DNA of 64,000 nt, from NCBI RefSeq assembly GCF_013186535.1, contig NZ_JABMCZ010000001.1:1922001-1986000 (forward strand), written 5' to 3'. Positions within the stretch are counted from its first letter, which is position 1. The number at the start of each line of letters is the position of its first letter. Made by a program: the position numbers and the translations under genes. Source of the stretch: Nocardia terpenica (GTDB taxonomy: Bacteria > Actinomycetota > Actinomycetes > Mycobacteriales > Mycobacteriaceae). Shown in pieces: positions 37,076 through 45,178 of this stretch. Under the pieces are notes generated by a model. The model searched no databases, was not told where the DNA came from, and was given only the letters and a program-made list of their open reading frames with translations.

Positions 37076-37984
37076 GTGTCTGTTCGATCCGGTGCCCGCA
37101 GGAAATTCCTGCGGGCCGCATGTACTCTCGCCGGCGGTGCGCTGGTGCTGGCGGGGTGTACCACCAACACCGAGACCAACGCACCGACGGTGTCCAAGGT
37201 TCCTGTGGCGAAGGTCGACTCGCTCGCCGCGAAGCTACCGGACAAGATCAAGCAGGCGGGCAAGCTGGTCGTCGGTGTCAACGTCCCGTATCAGCCCAAC
37301 GAGTACCGGGATCCGAACACCGGCAAGATCGTCGGCTTCGACATCGATCTGATGGACGCGGTGGGTCAGGTACTGGGCGTCAAGACCGATTACCAGCAGG
37401 CCGATTTCGAGAAGATCATCCCGGCGATCCAGGCCGGCACCTTCGACCTGGGCATGTCGTCGTTCACCGACAACAAGGAGCGGGAGAAGACCGTCGACTT
37501 CGTCGACTACTTCTCCGCGGGTATCCAGTGGGCGCAGTCGAAGGGCAAGCCCGTCGACCCGAACAACGCCTGCGGCAAGAAGGTCGCCGTGCAGCGCACC
37601 ACCACCGAGGACACCGACGAGGTCCCGGCCAAGAGCAAGGCGTGCAAGGACGCCGGTAAGCCCGAGATCACCAAGGTGGCCTTCGACGAGCAGAGCGCCG
37701 CGGCCACCGCGCTGGTGCTCGGCCAGGTCGACGCCATGTCCGCCGACTCCCCGGTGGCCGCGTACGCCATCAAGCAGAACAAGGACAAGATCGAGGCCGC
37801 GGGCCCGGTGTTCGAGGCCGAGCCGTACGGCTGGCCGGTGCCGAAGGACTCGCCGCTGGGACCGGTTCTGCAACAGGCGGTCCAGCACCTGATGGACTCC
37901 GGTGAGTACCGGAAGATCTGCGAGAACTGGGGTGTCCAGGACGGCGCGATCACCACGTCGGTCATCAACGGAGCCAAAGGCTGA
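37076..37984 (+). CDS. Glutamine/glutamate-type ABC transporter binding lipoprotein
   Basis: A 302-aa family 3 solute-binding lipoprotein. The signal (RRKFLRAACTLAGGALVLAGC) ends in lipobox LAG-Cys; the mature domain has LVVGVNVPYQPNEY and GFDIDLMDAVG. GGAGGG lies 6 nt before the GTG at 37076; the frame is open to 37046 but without support. First gene of a complete binding protein-permease-ATPase operon; the permease starts 6 bp later. Confidence 0.92.
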   Translation: MSVRSGARRKFLRAACTLAGGALVLAGCTTNTETNAPTVSKVPVAKVDSLAAKLPDKIKQAGKLVVGVNVPYQPNEYRDPNTGKIVGFDIDLMDAVGQVLGVKTDYQQADFEKIIPAIQAGTFDLGMSSFTDNKEREKTVDFVDYFSAGIQWAQSKGKPVDPNNACGKKVAVQRTTTEDTDEVPAKSKACKDAGKPEITKVAFDEQSAAATALVLGQVDAMSADSPVAAYAIKQNKDKIEAAGPVFEAEPYGWPVPKDSPLGPVLQQAVQHLMDSGEYRKICENWGVQDGAITTSVINGAKG

Positions 37985-37990
37985 CCGCAG

Positions 37991-38917
37991 GTGAGTTCGC
38001 ACGACCCTTCCCCGACCTCCGACCCCGTCCCGATCAAGGCGGTGCCGCTGCGGCATCCGGGCCGCTGGGTGGCCGCCGTCATCATCCTCGCGTTGGTCGC
38101 GCTGTTCGTCTACGGCGCGGCCACCAATGCGGCCTACCGCTGGGACACCTACGCGAAATATCTGCTCGACACCCGGATCGCCAGCGGCGTCCTGGTCACT
38201 CTCGAACTCACCGTGCTGGCCATGATCATCGGCGTGGTGCTGGGCGTGATGCTGGCGGTGATGCGCCTGTCGCCCAACCCGGTGCTGCGCTCGGTGTCGT
38301 GGGTGTATCTGTGGATCTTCCGCGGCACCCCGGTCTACGTGCAGCTGGTGTTCTGGGGCCTGTTCCCGTCGCTGTACAAGACGATGGACTTCGGAATCCC
38401 GTTCGGCGGACCGCATTTCGTGCACATCGACGTGCAGAGCCTGTCGTCGCCGTTCCTGTTCGCGGTCGTCGGCCTGGCGCTCAACGAGGCCGCCTACATG
38501 GCCGAGATCGTCCGTGCCGGAATCAATTCCGTCGGTGAGGGGCAGCGGGAGGCATCGATCGCCCTGGGCATGTCGTGGGGGCAGACGATGCGCCGCACGG
38601 TGCTGCCGCAGGCGATGCGGGTGATCATCCCGCCGACCGGCAACGAGCTGATCAGCATGCTGAAGACGACGTCGCTGGCGGCCGCCATTCCGCTGACCAT
38701 CGACGTCTACGGTGTGGCCCGCGACATCTACGGCGTGAACTTCCAGCCGATTCCGCTGCTGCTGGTCGCCGCGACCTGGTACCTGCTGGTCACCAGCGTG
38801 CTCATGGTGGGCCAGTTCTACCTGGAGCGGTACTTCTCCCGCGGGGCGACCCGTAACCTGTCCAGTAAGCAGCTGCGCGCGCTGGCCAACGCACAGATCT
38901 CGGAGGTGGGCAAATGA
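37991..38917 (+). CDS. Polar amino-acid ABC transporter permease
   Basis: A 308-aa HisMQ-type permease with about five hydrophobic segments. Class hallmarks are FRGTPVYVQLVFW and the ATPase-docking loop REASIALGMSWGQTMRRTVLP. Both N- and C-terminal cytoplasmic ends are longer than usual. Starts with GTG 6 bp after the binding protein and overlaps the ATPase ATG by 4 bp. Confidence 0.93.
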   Translation: MSSHDPSPTSDPVPIKAVPLRHPGRWVAAVIILALVALFVYGAATNAAYRWDTYAKYLLDTRIASGVLVTLELTVLAMIIGVVLGVMLAVMRLSPNPVLRSVSWVYLWIFRGTPVYVQLVFWGLFPSLYKTMDFGIPFGGPHFVHIDVQSLSSPFLFAVVGLALNEAAYMAEIVRAGINSVGEGQREASIALGMSWGQTMRRTVLPQAMRVIIPPTGNELISMLKTTSLAAAIPLTIDVYGVARDIYGVNFQPIPLLLVAATWYLLVTSVLMVGQFYLERYFSRGATRNLSSKQLRALANAQISEVGK

Positions 38918-39678
38918 CCGCGCCGATGATCCGCGCCGAGCGGGTGTGCAAGAACTTCGGCGCGCTGAACGTGCTCAAGGGCATCTCGCTGGAGGTTTCG
39001 CGCGGGGAGGTGATGTGCCTGGTCGGCCCGTCCGGCTCGGGCAAGTCGACCTTCCTGCGCTGCATCAACCATCTCGAGCAGGTCAACGCCGGGCGGTTGT
39101 ACGTCGACGACGAACTGGTCGGCTATCGCGAGAAGGGCGGCAAGCTCTACGAGCTGAGCCCGAAGGACGCCGCCCGGCAGCGCCGCGACATCGGCATGGT
39201 GTTCCAGCATTTCAACCTGTTCCCGCATCGGACCGCGCTGGAGAACATCATCGAGGCGCCCACCCAGGTGAAGAACGTGCGCAAGGGCGACGCGGTCACC
39301 CGGGCCAAGGAGCTGCTGGACCGAGTGGGCCTGGCGGACAAGGCCGATGCCTATCCGGCGCAGCTGTCCGGCGGGCAGCAGCAGCGGGTCGCCATCGCGC
39401 GGGCGTTGGCCATGGACCCCAAGCTCATGCTGTTCGACGAGCCCACCTCGGCGCTGGACCCGGAGCTGGTCGGCGAGGTGCTCGGCGTCATGCGCGAGCT
39501 GGCCGCCTCCGGCATGACCATGGTCGTGGTCACCCACGAGATGGGCTTCGCCCGCGAGGTCGCCGATCAGCTGGTGTTCATTGACGGCGGCGTCGTGGTG
39601 GAGTCGGGCGACCCCCGCGAGGTGCTGGCCAATCCGAAACACGAACGCACCCAGGCGTTCCTGTCGCGGATCCTCTGA
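38914..39678 (+). CDS. glnQ: Polar amino-acid ABC transporter ATPase, GlnQ type
   Basis: A 254-aa nucleotide-binding subunit. Walker A GPSGSGKST at about 38-46, Q-loop MVFQHFNLFPH, signature LSGGQQQR and Walker B MLFDEPTSALDPEL. The family energises uptake of glutamine, glutamate or related amino acids; the exact substrate is not deducible, so the symbol indicates family. It may also serve the ATPase-less pair at 14456-15898. A terminator follows 22 bp after the stop. Confidence 0.93.
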   Translation: MTAPMIRAERVCKNFGALNVLKGISLEVSRGEVMCLVGPSGSGKSTFLRCINHLEQVNAGRLYVDDELVGYREKGGKLYELSPKDAARQRRDIGMVFQHFNLFPHRTALENIIEAPTQVKNVRKGDAVTRAKELLDRVGLADKADAYPAQLSGGQQQRVAIARALAMDPKLMLFDEPTSALDPELVGEVLGVMRELAASGMTMVVVTHEMGFAREVADQLVFIDGGVVVESGDPREVLANPKHERTQAFLSRIL

Positions 39679-39699
39679 GAATCGGTTTCCGTCCGGAAA

Positions 39700-39736
39700 C
39701 GCGCCCTTGCCGAATCGTCGGCGGGGGCGCGTTTTT
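39700..39736 (+). terminator. Rho-independent terminator after the ABC operon
   Basis: A 13-bp stem (two G-U pairs) from 39700-39712 to 39719-39731 with loop AATCGT, followed directly by five T. The best canonical terminator in the window. Confidence 0.92.
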
Positions 39737-39751
39737 CGTGGTTCCGACGGG

Positions 39752-40663
39752 TCAGGGCACGGGGGAGTCGCCGTGGCCCAGGGCGATTCGGAGCTGACCG
39801 AGCAGGACCTTGGCGGCGGGCGATGCCTGGCGGTCCGCGCGCCACACCAGGGCCAGTCGGCCGCGGAGTTCGGGCTCCTCGACGGCGACCACGCGCACCC
39901 CGGCGGCCGCGGCCTGATCCGGCGACAGCTCGGGGACGACCGCGACGCCGAGACCGGCGGCCGCGAGCCGGACGAGCAGCGCGGGGGCGGCCGCCTCGAA
40001 GTCGATGCGCGGTGCGAAACCGGCGGCGGCGCAGGCGCGTTCGAACATGCCGCGGATGCCGGTGCCGCGGGGCAGGCACAGCAGCGGGCGGTCGCGCAGC
40101 TCGGACAGCGTTGTGCGGTCGCCGAATTCGCGGTTGGCGGTGGCGACGACGGCATCGACGCGGACATCGAGCACCACATCGATGCCGAGGCCGGGGTCGA
40201 GCTCCGCACCGGTGAGCCCGATCAGGGCGATATCGAGCTCGCCGCGGGACAGGGCGGCGAGCATCCGGTCGGTGGTGTCCTCGGTGAGGCTGATGCCGAC
40301 CTGGGGGTGGTCGTGGTGGAAGGCCGCCAGCACCCCGGCCACATCGAATTCCTCGGTGGCCGCGCCGGAGATGAGCCCGATGCGCACGTGGCCGCGCAGC
40401 AGCCCGGTGAACTCGTCGACCGTGTGCGAAATCCGTTGCGCCGCCGCCAGGGCCGCGCGGGCATGCGGCAGCACCGCGGCCCCGGCGGCGGTGGGGGTGA
40501 CCGAGCGGCCGGACCGATCCAGCAGCGGCTGCCCCAATTCCCGTTCCAGCTGCCGGATCTGGGCGCTCAGACCGGGCTGTGCCAGGTGCAGCCGGGCCGC
40601 GGCGCGGGTGAAGCTGGCCTCCTCGACCACGGTGACGAGGTAGCGCAGCTGCCGAAGTTCCAT
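39752..40663 (-). CDS. LysR-family transcriptional regulator
   Basis: A 303-aa regulator. The N-terminal winged helix has LRYLVTVVEEASFTRAAARL and LSAQIRQLERELGQPLL; the effector domain follows from about residue 90. TAGAAT lies 8 nt before the ATG on the reverse strand. It is divergent from the FAD-linked oxidase gene across 71 bp that hold inverted repeats, so it very likely controls that gene and itself. Confidence 0.92.
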   Translation of the reverse strand: MELRQLRYLVTVVEEASFTRAAARLHLAQPGLSAQIRQLERELGQPLLDRSGRSVTPTAAGAAVLPHARAALAAAQRISHTVDEFTGLLRGHVRIGLISGAATEEFDVAGVLAAFHHDHPQVGISLTEDTTDRMLAALSRGELDIALIGLTGAELDPGLGIDVVLDVRVDAVVATANREFGDRTTLSELRDRPLLCLPRGTGIRGMFERACAAAGFAPRIDFEAAAPALLVRLAAAGLGVAVVPELSPDQAAAAGVRVVAVEEPELRGRLALVWRADRQASPAAKVLLGQLRIALGHGDSPVP

Positions 40664-40681
40664 AACTAATAATTCTAGCGA

Positions 40682-40709
40682 CGAGAAGATCTATCTGTTT
40701 TACTTCTCG
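40682..40709. promoter_or_regulatory. Candidate LysR operator between divergent genes
   Basis: CGAGAAG and CTTCTCG, perfect arms with a 14-nt spacer. An overlapping TCTAGCGACGAGA (40674-40686) fits the T-N11-A LysR box. Located in the shared promoter of lysR and the oxidase gene. Confidence 0.6.
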
Positions 40710-40734
40710 CTCAAGGCCGAGCAGAGTTCATGTC

Positions 40735-42090
40735 ATGACGAACACGACGCCCCACATCGACCTCACCGCCCCGCAGTTCCGGCCGGGCGAGGCCGGATAC
40801 GACGAGGAGATCGCGGGCTTCCAGACCGCCTACACCCATCGGCCCGCCCTCGTGATCGGTGCACGGCACGCCGAGGACGTGCGCAGCGCCGTGGAATACG
40901 CTGCGCGGCACGGACTCCCGGTGGCGGTGCAGGCGACCGGCCACGGCCTGTCCCGGGCCGCGGACGGCGGTGTGCTGATCGGCACCCGCCGCATGACCGA
41001 GGTGTCGATCGACCCCGAGGCCCGCACCGCGCGCGTCTCGGCGGGCGTGCGGGCAGGCGCGCTGATCGAGGCGGCGGTGGCGCACGGGCTGGCGCCGCTC
41101 AACGGCTCGTCGGCATCGGTCGGCGTGATCGGCTACCACCTCGGCGGCGGCCTGGGCATCCTGGCCCGCACCTTCGGCTACGCCGCCGACCACGTCCGCG
41201 CCGTCGAGGTGGTCACCGCCGACGGCCGCCTGCGCCGCGTGCTGCCGGGCGACGAACTGTTCGGCGCGGTCCTGGGCACCGGCGGCAACTTCGGCGTGGT
41301 GACCGCCCTGGAGATCGCCCTGTTCCCGATCACCACGGTCTACGGCGGCCAACTCGTCTTCGACACCCCGCTGGTGCCCGCGGCGCTGGAGGCATGGCGG
41401 CAATGGACCGCCCGGGTACCGGACGAAATGACCTCGGCCATCACGACCATGACCATGCCCGATATCCCCGCGATCCCGGAACCGTTGCGCGGCCGCTACA
41501 TAGCGACCGTCAATATCGCCTACACCGGCGCGGAGGCAGACGGCGAACGACTGGTGGAAGAGCTCCGCGCAATCGGCCCCCGCCTCCGCGACGACCTCCG
41601 CACCATGCCCTACACCGAAACCGAAACCATATACGGCGATCCCGACTTCCCGCACGCCTACACCGCGACCAACACCCTGCTGTCCGCCCTCCCCGCCGAG
41701 GCCACCACCGCCTTCCTCGATGTCACCGGCCCACAGTCGCCGACCCCGGTGGTAGCCGGATTCCGCCACCTGGGCGGCGCCCTCCGTCGCCCCGGCCCGG
41801 CGGGCATCGCGGTCGACCACCGCTCCGCCGCCTACATCGCCTGCTTCATCACCGCCCCCGAATCCGACGGCACCACAATCCGCGACCACCACACCCTCAT
41901 AGCCAAGACCTTGTCCCCCTGGACGATCGGCCACAGCCCGAACTTCCTCTACGGCGCGGGCGATCTCGCCGACGAACACCAGACTCGCGCGGGGTACGAG
42001 CGGGAGACGTATGAGCGCCTGGCGGCCTTGAAGACCACGTACGACCCGGCCAACTTGTTCCGGTTCAACCGAAACATCGCCCCGCAGTAA
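40735..42090 (+). CDS. FAD-linked oxidase, berberine-bridge-enzyme family
   Basis: A 451-aa secondary-metabolism-type oxidase. The PP-loop HARHAEDV region is followed by AVQATGHGLSRA, whose His probably binds FAD covalently. The FAD motif GSSASVGVIGYHLGGGLG follows, and the C-terminal BBE segment YDPANLFRFNRNIAP. No second covalent cysteine is apparent. There is no signal peptide, so it is probably cytoplasmic. Substrate unknown. Codon choice is slightly less GC-strict after residue 240. Confidence 0.9.
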   Translation: MTNTTPHIDLTAPQFRPGEAGYDEEIAGFQTAYTHRPALVIGARHAEDVRSAVEYAARHGLPVAVQATGHGLSRAADGGVLIGTRRMTEVSIDPEARTARVSAGVRAGALIEAAVAHGLAPLNGSSASVGVIGYHLGGGLGILARTFGYAADHVRAVEVVTADGRLRRVLPGDELFGAVLGTGGNFGVVTALEIALFPITTVYGGQLVFDTPLVPAALEAWRQWTARVPDEMTSAITTMTMPDIPAIPEPLRGRYIATVNIAYTGAEADGERLVEELRAIGPRLRDDLRTMPYTETETIYGDPDFPHAYTATNTLLSALPAEATTAFLDVTGPQSPTPVVAGFRHLGGALRRPGPAGIAVDHRSAAYIACFITAPESDGTTIRDHHTLIAKTLSPWTIGHSPNFLYGAGDLADEHQTRAGYERETYERLAALKTTYDPANLFRFNRNIAPQ

Positions 42091-42096
42091 GGAGAT

Positions 42097-42123
42097 CCCC
42101 GCCCCGGCTTCGCCGGGGCGGGG
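42097..42123. terminator. Strong hairpin after the oxidase gene
   Basis: Perfect 12-bp stem CCCCGCCCCGGC with GCCGGGGCGGGG and loop TTC, 6 bp after the oxidase stop. It has no T-run. Imperfect repeats of CGTTGGGGTGGCTTCG follow to about 42190. Confidence 0.7.
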
Positions 42124-42218
42124 AACGTTGGGGTGGCTTCGTCGGCGCGGAGAGCGTTGGGGCGGCTTCGCGGGCGGAAACGTTGTGGTGGCGGCGCTGG
42201 ACTCTCGCCTCCTCGCGT

Positions 42219-42246
42219 ACTATCTTCGTGATATCACTTCGATAGT
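42219..42246. promoter_or_regulatory. Nested palindrome operator of the SPFH-RHH operon
   Basis: A perfect 10-bp palindrome GTGATATCAC (42228-42237) is flanked at equal distance by ACTATC (42219-42224) and GATAGT (42241-42246), separated by TTC on both sides. The outer left arm overlaps a TACTAT -10 box, and the element ends 11 bp before the SPFH ATG. Binding there would block transcription. The ribbon-helix-helix protein encoded by the second gene is the obvious candidate. Confidence 0.65.
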
Positions 42247-42257
42247 GGGAGGATGTC

Positions 42258-43118
42258 ATGGAGCTTCGTCAGGCGTTTCGGGCCAATGGGTTTCTGATGC
42301 TGGTGGTCCTGTTGGTGCTGGCGGTCGGCGGCTTCGTCGTCGGTGGCGTGTCGGCATCGCATGCCGCGGTGCTCGCCGTCGTCGGCTATGTGGTGGGGAT
42401 CGTGGCGGTGGTGCTGCTGACCGGGCTCACCACGATCGGTCCCAACGAGGCCAGGGTGCTGCAGTTCTTCGGGCGCTACATCGGCTCGGTGAGCGAGGCC
42501 GGTTTCTACTGGGCGGCCCCGCTGACCAACAAGCGCCGAATCTCGTTGCGGGTACGCAACTTCGAGACCCAGAAGCTGAAGGTCAACGATTTCGACGGCA
42601 ACCCGGTCGAGATCGCGGCCGTCGTCGTCTACCGGGTGGTCGACAGCTTCAAGGCCGCCTTCGCCGTCGACGACTACGAGGACTTCGTGCAGACCCAGTC
42701 CGAGGCCGCCGTCCGGCACCTGGCCACCACGCACCCGTACGACTCCGACGACGCGACCCGCACCAGCCTGCGCAACGGCACCGAGGTCGCCGAGGAGATG
42801 ACCGCCGAACTGCGCGAACGCACCGCGCTGGCCGGCATCGAGATCCTCGAGGCCCGCATCACCCACCTCGCCTACGCGCCCGAGATCGCCCAGGCCATGC
42901 TGGTCCGCCAGCAGGCGGCCCAGGTGGTCGCGGCCCGCAGCCGCATCGTCGACGGCGCGGTCGGGATGGTCGGCATGGCACTGGAGCGGCTCACCCGCGA
43001 GGGCATGGTCGACCTCGACGAGGAGCGCAGGGCGGTCATGGTGTCGAACCTGCTGGTGGTGCTGTGCGGTGACCGCTCCGCCACCCCCGTGGTCAACGCC
43101 GGGTCGCTGTACGCCTGA
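42258..43118 (+). CDS. SPFH/Band-7 domain membrane protein
   Basis: A 286-aa protein: two hydrophobic segments (about 12-30 and 36-56) followed by an SPFH domain (about 60-220; NEARVLQFFGRYIGSV, RNFETQKLKVND, ELRERTALAGIEILEARITHLAYAPE) and a C-terminal helical stretch. SPFH proteins form membrane-attached ring or cage scaffolds that organise lipid domains and proteases. GGGAGG precedes the ATG. It overlaps the following ribbon-helix-helix gene by one base, so the two form a tight operon. Confidence 0.88.
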   Translation: MELRQAFRANGFLMLVVLLVLAVGGFVVGGVSASHAAVLAVVGYVVGIVAVVLLTGLTTIGPNEARVLQFFGRYIGSVSEAGFYWAAPLTNKRRISLRVRNFETQKLKVNDFDGNPVEIAAVVVYRVVDSFKAAFAVDDYEDFVQTQSEAAVRHLATTHPYDSDDATRTSLRNGTEVAEEMTAELRERTALAGIEILEARITHLAYAPEIAQAMLVRQQAAQVVAARSRIVDGAVGMVGMALERLTREGMVDLDEERRAVMVSNLLVVLCGDRSATPVVNAGSLYA

Positions 43119-43285
43119 TGGCCAAGCGCGAGCCGAAGCGCGTGCTACTGCGGCTGGATCCGGCCGTCCACGAGGCCATCGCCACGTGGGCGGCCGACGA
43201 TCTCCGCAGCGTCAACGCGCAGATCGAATTTGCCCTTCGGATGGCACTCGAGCACGCCGGGCGTTCCCCCAAGCGCCGGGGATAG
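43118..43285 (+). CDS. Arc-type ribbon-helix-helix DNA-binding protein
   Basis: A 55-aa protein overlapping the SPFH stop (TGATG). After a basic N-terminus (MAKREPKR) it has the strand VLLRLDPAV and two helices (HEAIATWAADDLRSV, NAQIEFALRMALEHAG), the Arc/MetJ/HicB-antitoxin pattern. It probably acts as a dimer and represses its own operon at the nested palindrome at 42219-42246. No toxin gene follows, so a toxin-antitoxin role is not supported. Confidence 0.85.
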   Translation: MAKREPKRVLLRLDPAVHEAIATWAADDLRSVNAQIEFALRMALEHAGRSPKRRG

Positions 43286-43394
43286 AAACAAACCCATCAC
43301 CCGTTTGGTCCGGAATTTATTACCGATCCGTCACGTATTGGGCACAAAATGCCCAAGGACGTGCGAAAATGTCACGAATCGGTAGCGTGGTCGC

Positions 43395-44084
43395 GTGCCA
43401 ATCGCGTTCGAAACCGGGGGATTACAGCAGCTCGATCCGAACAGGTGGGGGGATCCGGTCACCGGTGACGTCGTCACCCTGACCTATATCGATGCGGTGC
43501 CCGACCTGCCGGCGCCGCTCAGCGACGCCGACACCCTGCGGCGGCGGCTCACCGAACTGCAGGCCGAATTCGGGTGCCTCGTCGAGGCGCACGTCATCAC
43601 CGTGGACTCCCAGCCCGCCGTGCTGCGGGTGGAGAAGTTCCCGCTGCCGGACCGCTCGTCCGGGCTGGGTTTCACGGCCGGCATCGTGATCCCGAAGGCC
43701 ACCTGCAGCGCCATCGTCAAGATCATGTGTGCCGAGACCGGCCGCTCGGGCGTGCGGGAGGCGGCGGTCGTGCCGAAGGTCGGCTTCCCCAACATGTTCC
43801 CGCCCCACCCCTACGCCGCTGACGTGAAGGGCCGCCTGCCCTACAACGTCGCCGACGAACTGCGCTGGGATCCGATGTTCCCGGAGCATCCGCTGAGCCG
43901 GGCCCGCCGCTGGATCATCCACGTCAGCCGCACCGCGCGCATCGACCCGCGGTTCGCGGCGCTGCCGCCGTTCACGGGGCCCGCGACGGCGGGGGCGACG
44001 GCCGGGCCGACCAAGAACGACGCCAAGGACGACAAGGGTGCGGAAAAGATTCCGGCGGAGACCATGCCGATTCGACGGGCGTGA
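43395..44084 (+). CDS. Unknown protein
   Basis: A 229-aa soluble protein with no signal peptide. Recognisable features are only general: a beta-rich central part (FTAGIVIPKATCSAIVKIMC), an acidic N-terminus, and a 30-residue Ala/Gly/Lys tail. TAGCGT lies exactly 6 nt before the GTG, so the transcript is probably leaderless. It ends 9 bp from the stop of the convergent methyltransferase. I do not recognise the family. Confidence 0.7.
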   Translation: MPIAFETGGLQQLDPNRWGDPVTGDVVTLTYIDAVPDLPAPLSDADTLRRRLTELQAEFGCLVEAHVITVDSQPAVLRVEKFPLPDRSSGLGFTAGIVIPKATCSAIVKIMCAETGRSGVREAAVVPKVGFPNMFPPHPYAADVKGRLPYNVADELRWDPMFPEHPLSRARRWIIHVSRTARIDPRFAALPPFTGPATAGATAGPTKNDAKDDKGAEKIPAETMPIRRA

Positions 44085-44093
44085 CGCTCCGGT

Positions 44094-44969
44094 TCAGCGA
44101 GCCGCCTTCTCCGTCACGAAAATGGCCGTCCCGGGGAAGATCTCACCGCGCAGCGGACTCCACTGGCCCCATTCGCGGTCCAGCCACTCCGGCCAGTCCG
44201 GCTCGATGAGATCGACCAGGGTCAGCCCGGCGGCGACGATCTCGCGGACCCGATCGCCGAGGGTGCGGTGGTGTTCGACGTAGGTGGGGTCACCGTCGGC
44301 GTCGACCTCCACGTAGGGCGTGCGATCGAAGTAGGACATGGTGGCGCGCAGGCCCTCCCGGCCCGGATCGTCGGGGAAGATCCAGCGCATCGGGTGATTC
44401 ACCGAGAACACCCAGCGCCCGCCGGGCCGCAGCACCCGCGCCACCTCGCGCATCACCCGCGCCGAATCGGCCACGAACGGCACCGCGCCGAATGCCGAGC
44501 ACGCCAGGTCGAAGCTCTCGTCCGGGAACGGCAGCGCCTCGGCCCCGGCCTGCACCAGCGGCACCCGCGGCCCGCCGCGCGCCATCGCCGCCAGCCCGCG
44601 CTCGAGCATCCCGCGCGACAGATCCAGGCCGACCGGATGCGCGCCCTGCCCGGCCAGCCAGCGCGAGCACGGCGCCGACCCGCAGCCGATCTCCAGCACC
44701 CGCTTGCCCGCGACGTCGCCGAGCAGTCGCCAGTCGGCCTCGTGCAACCCCTCCGGACACCAGACGAACTCGCCGCCCGGCGAGTCGACGCCGAGGAAGT
44801 CGGCATGGGTGTCGTGGTACTGCGCGGCGTCGGCATCCCACCACCGGCGACTGGCCCGTTGGCTGGCCTCGGTATTGATCTTGCTGCGGGCAACCCCTAC
44901 GGTGCCGAGCAGGGCATTCGCTTGGGAGTGACGATCTTCGACGGGCGGAACGAGGTGATCTTGCGGCAT
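44094..44969 (-). CDS. SAM-dependent methyltransferase
   Basis: A 291-aa class I methyltransferase: motif I VLEIGCGSAPCSRWL, GLDLSRGMLERGL, post-I LPFPDESFDLACSAFG and RVLRPGGRWVFSVNH. The combination RWWDADAAQYHDTHADFLG near the N-terminus is seen in actinobacterial ubiquinone/menaquinone- and small-molecule-type methyltransferases; substrate unknown. TACTCT lies 6 nt before the ATG at 44969 on the reverse strand (leaderless). Divergent from rpsA. Confidence 0.87.
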   Translation of the reverse strand: MPQDHLVPPVEDRHSQANALLGTVGVARSKINTEASQRASRRWWDADAAQYHDTHADFLGVDSPGGEFVWCPEGLHEADWRLLGDVAGKRVLEIGCGSAPCSRWLAGQGAHPVGLDLSRGMLERGLAAMARGGPRVPLVQAGAEALPFPDESFDLACSAFGAVPFVADSARVMREVARVLRPGGRWVFSVNHPMRWIFPDDPGREGLRATMSYFDRTPYVEVDADGDPTYVEHHRTLGDRVREIVAAGLTLVDLIEPDWPEWLDREWGQWSPLRGEIFPGTAIFVTEKAAR

Positions 44970-45178
44970 GATGGAAGAGTATCGACTCGGCAGGGGAGCC
45001 CTTGTTTGCTTGCCGCAACTCACGTCGCGTACGCTAATCCCGCGAGTGTCTTCAGTACTTGCGTATTGCAGACGCGCGCGTGCTGTGAGTCCAGTGCAAT
45101 CGAGTACAGCGTTGTGCTTCCCGCGCGCGCGGGGATGAGCCCCATCGCTGTGCGTTCACGGCAAACCCGAAAGTCCAC

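Noticed and set aside
43118..43285. Antitoxin of a toxin-antitoxin pair
   Set aside because: The ribbon-helix-helix protein is paired with an SPFH membrane protein; no HicA, RelE or PIN-like toxin is adjacent.
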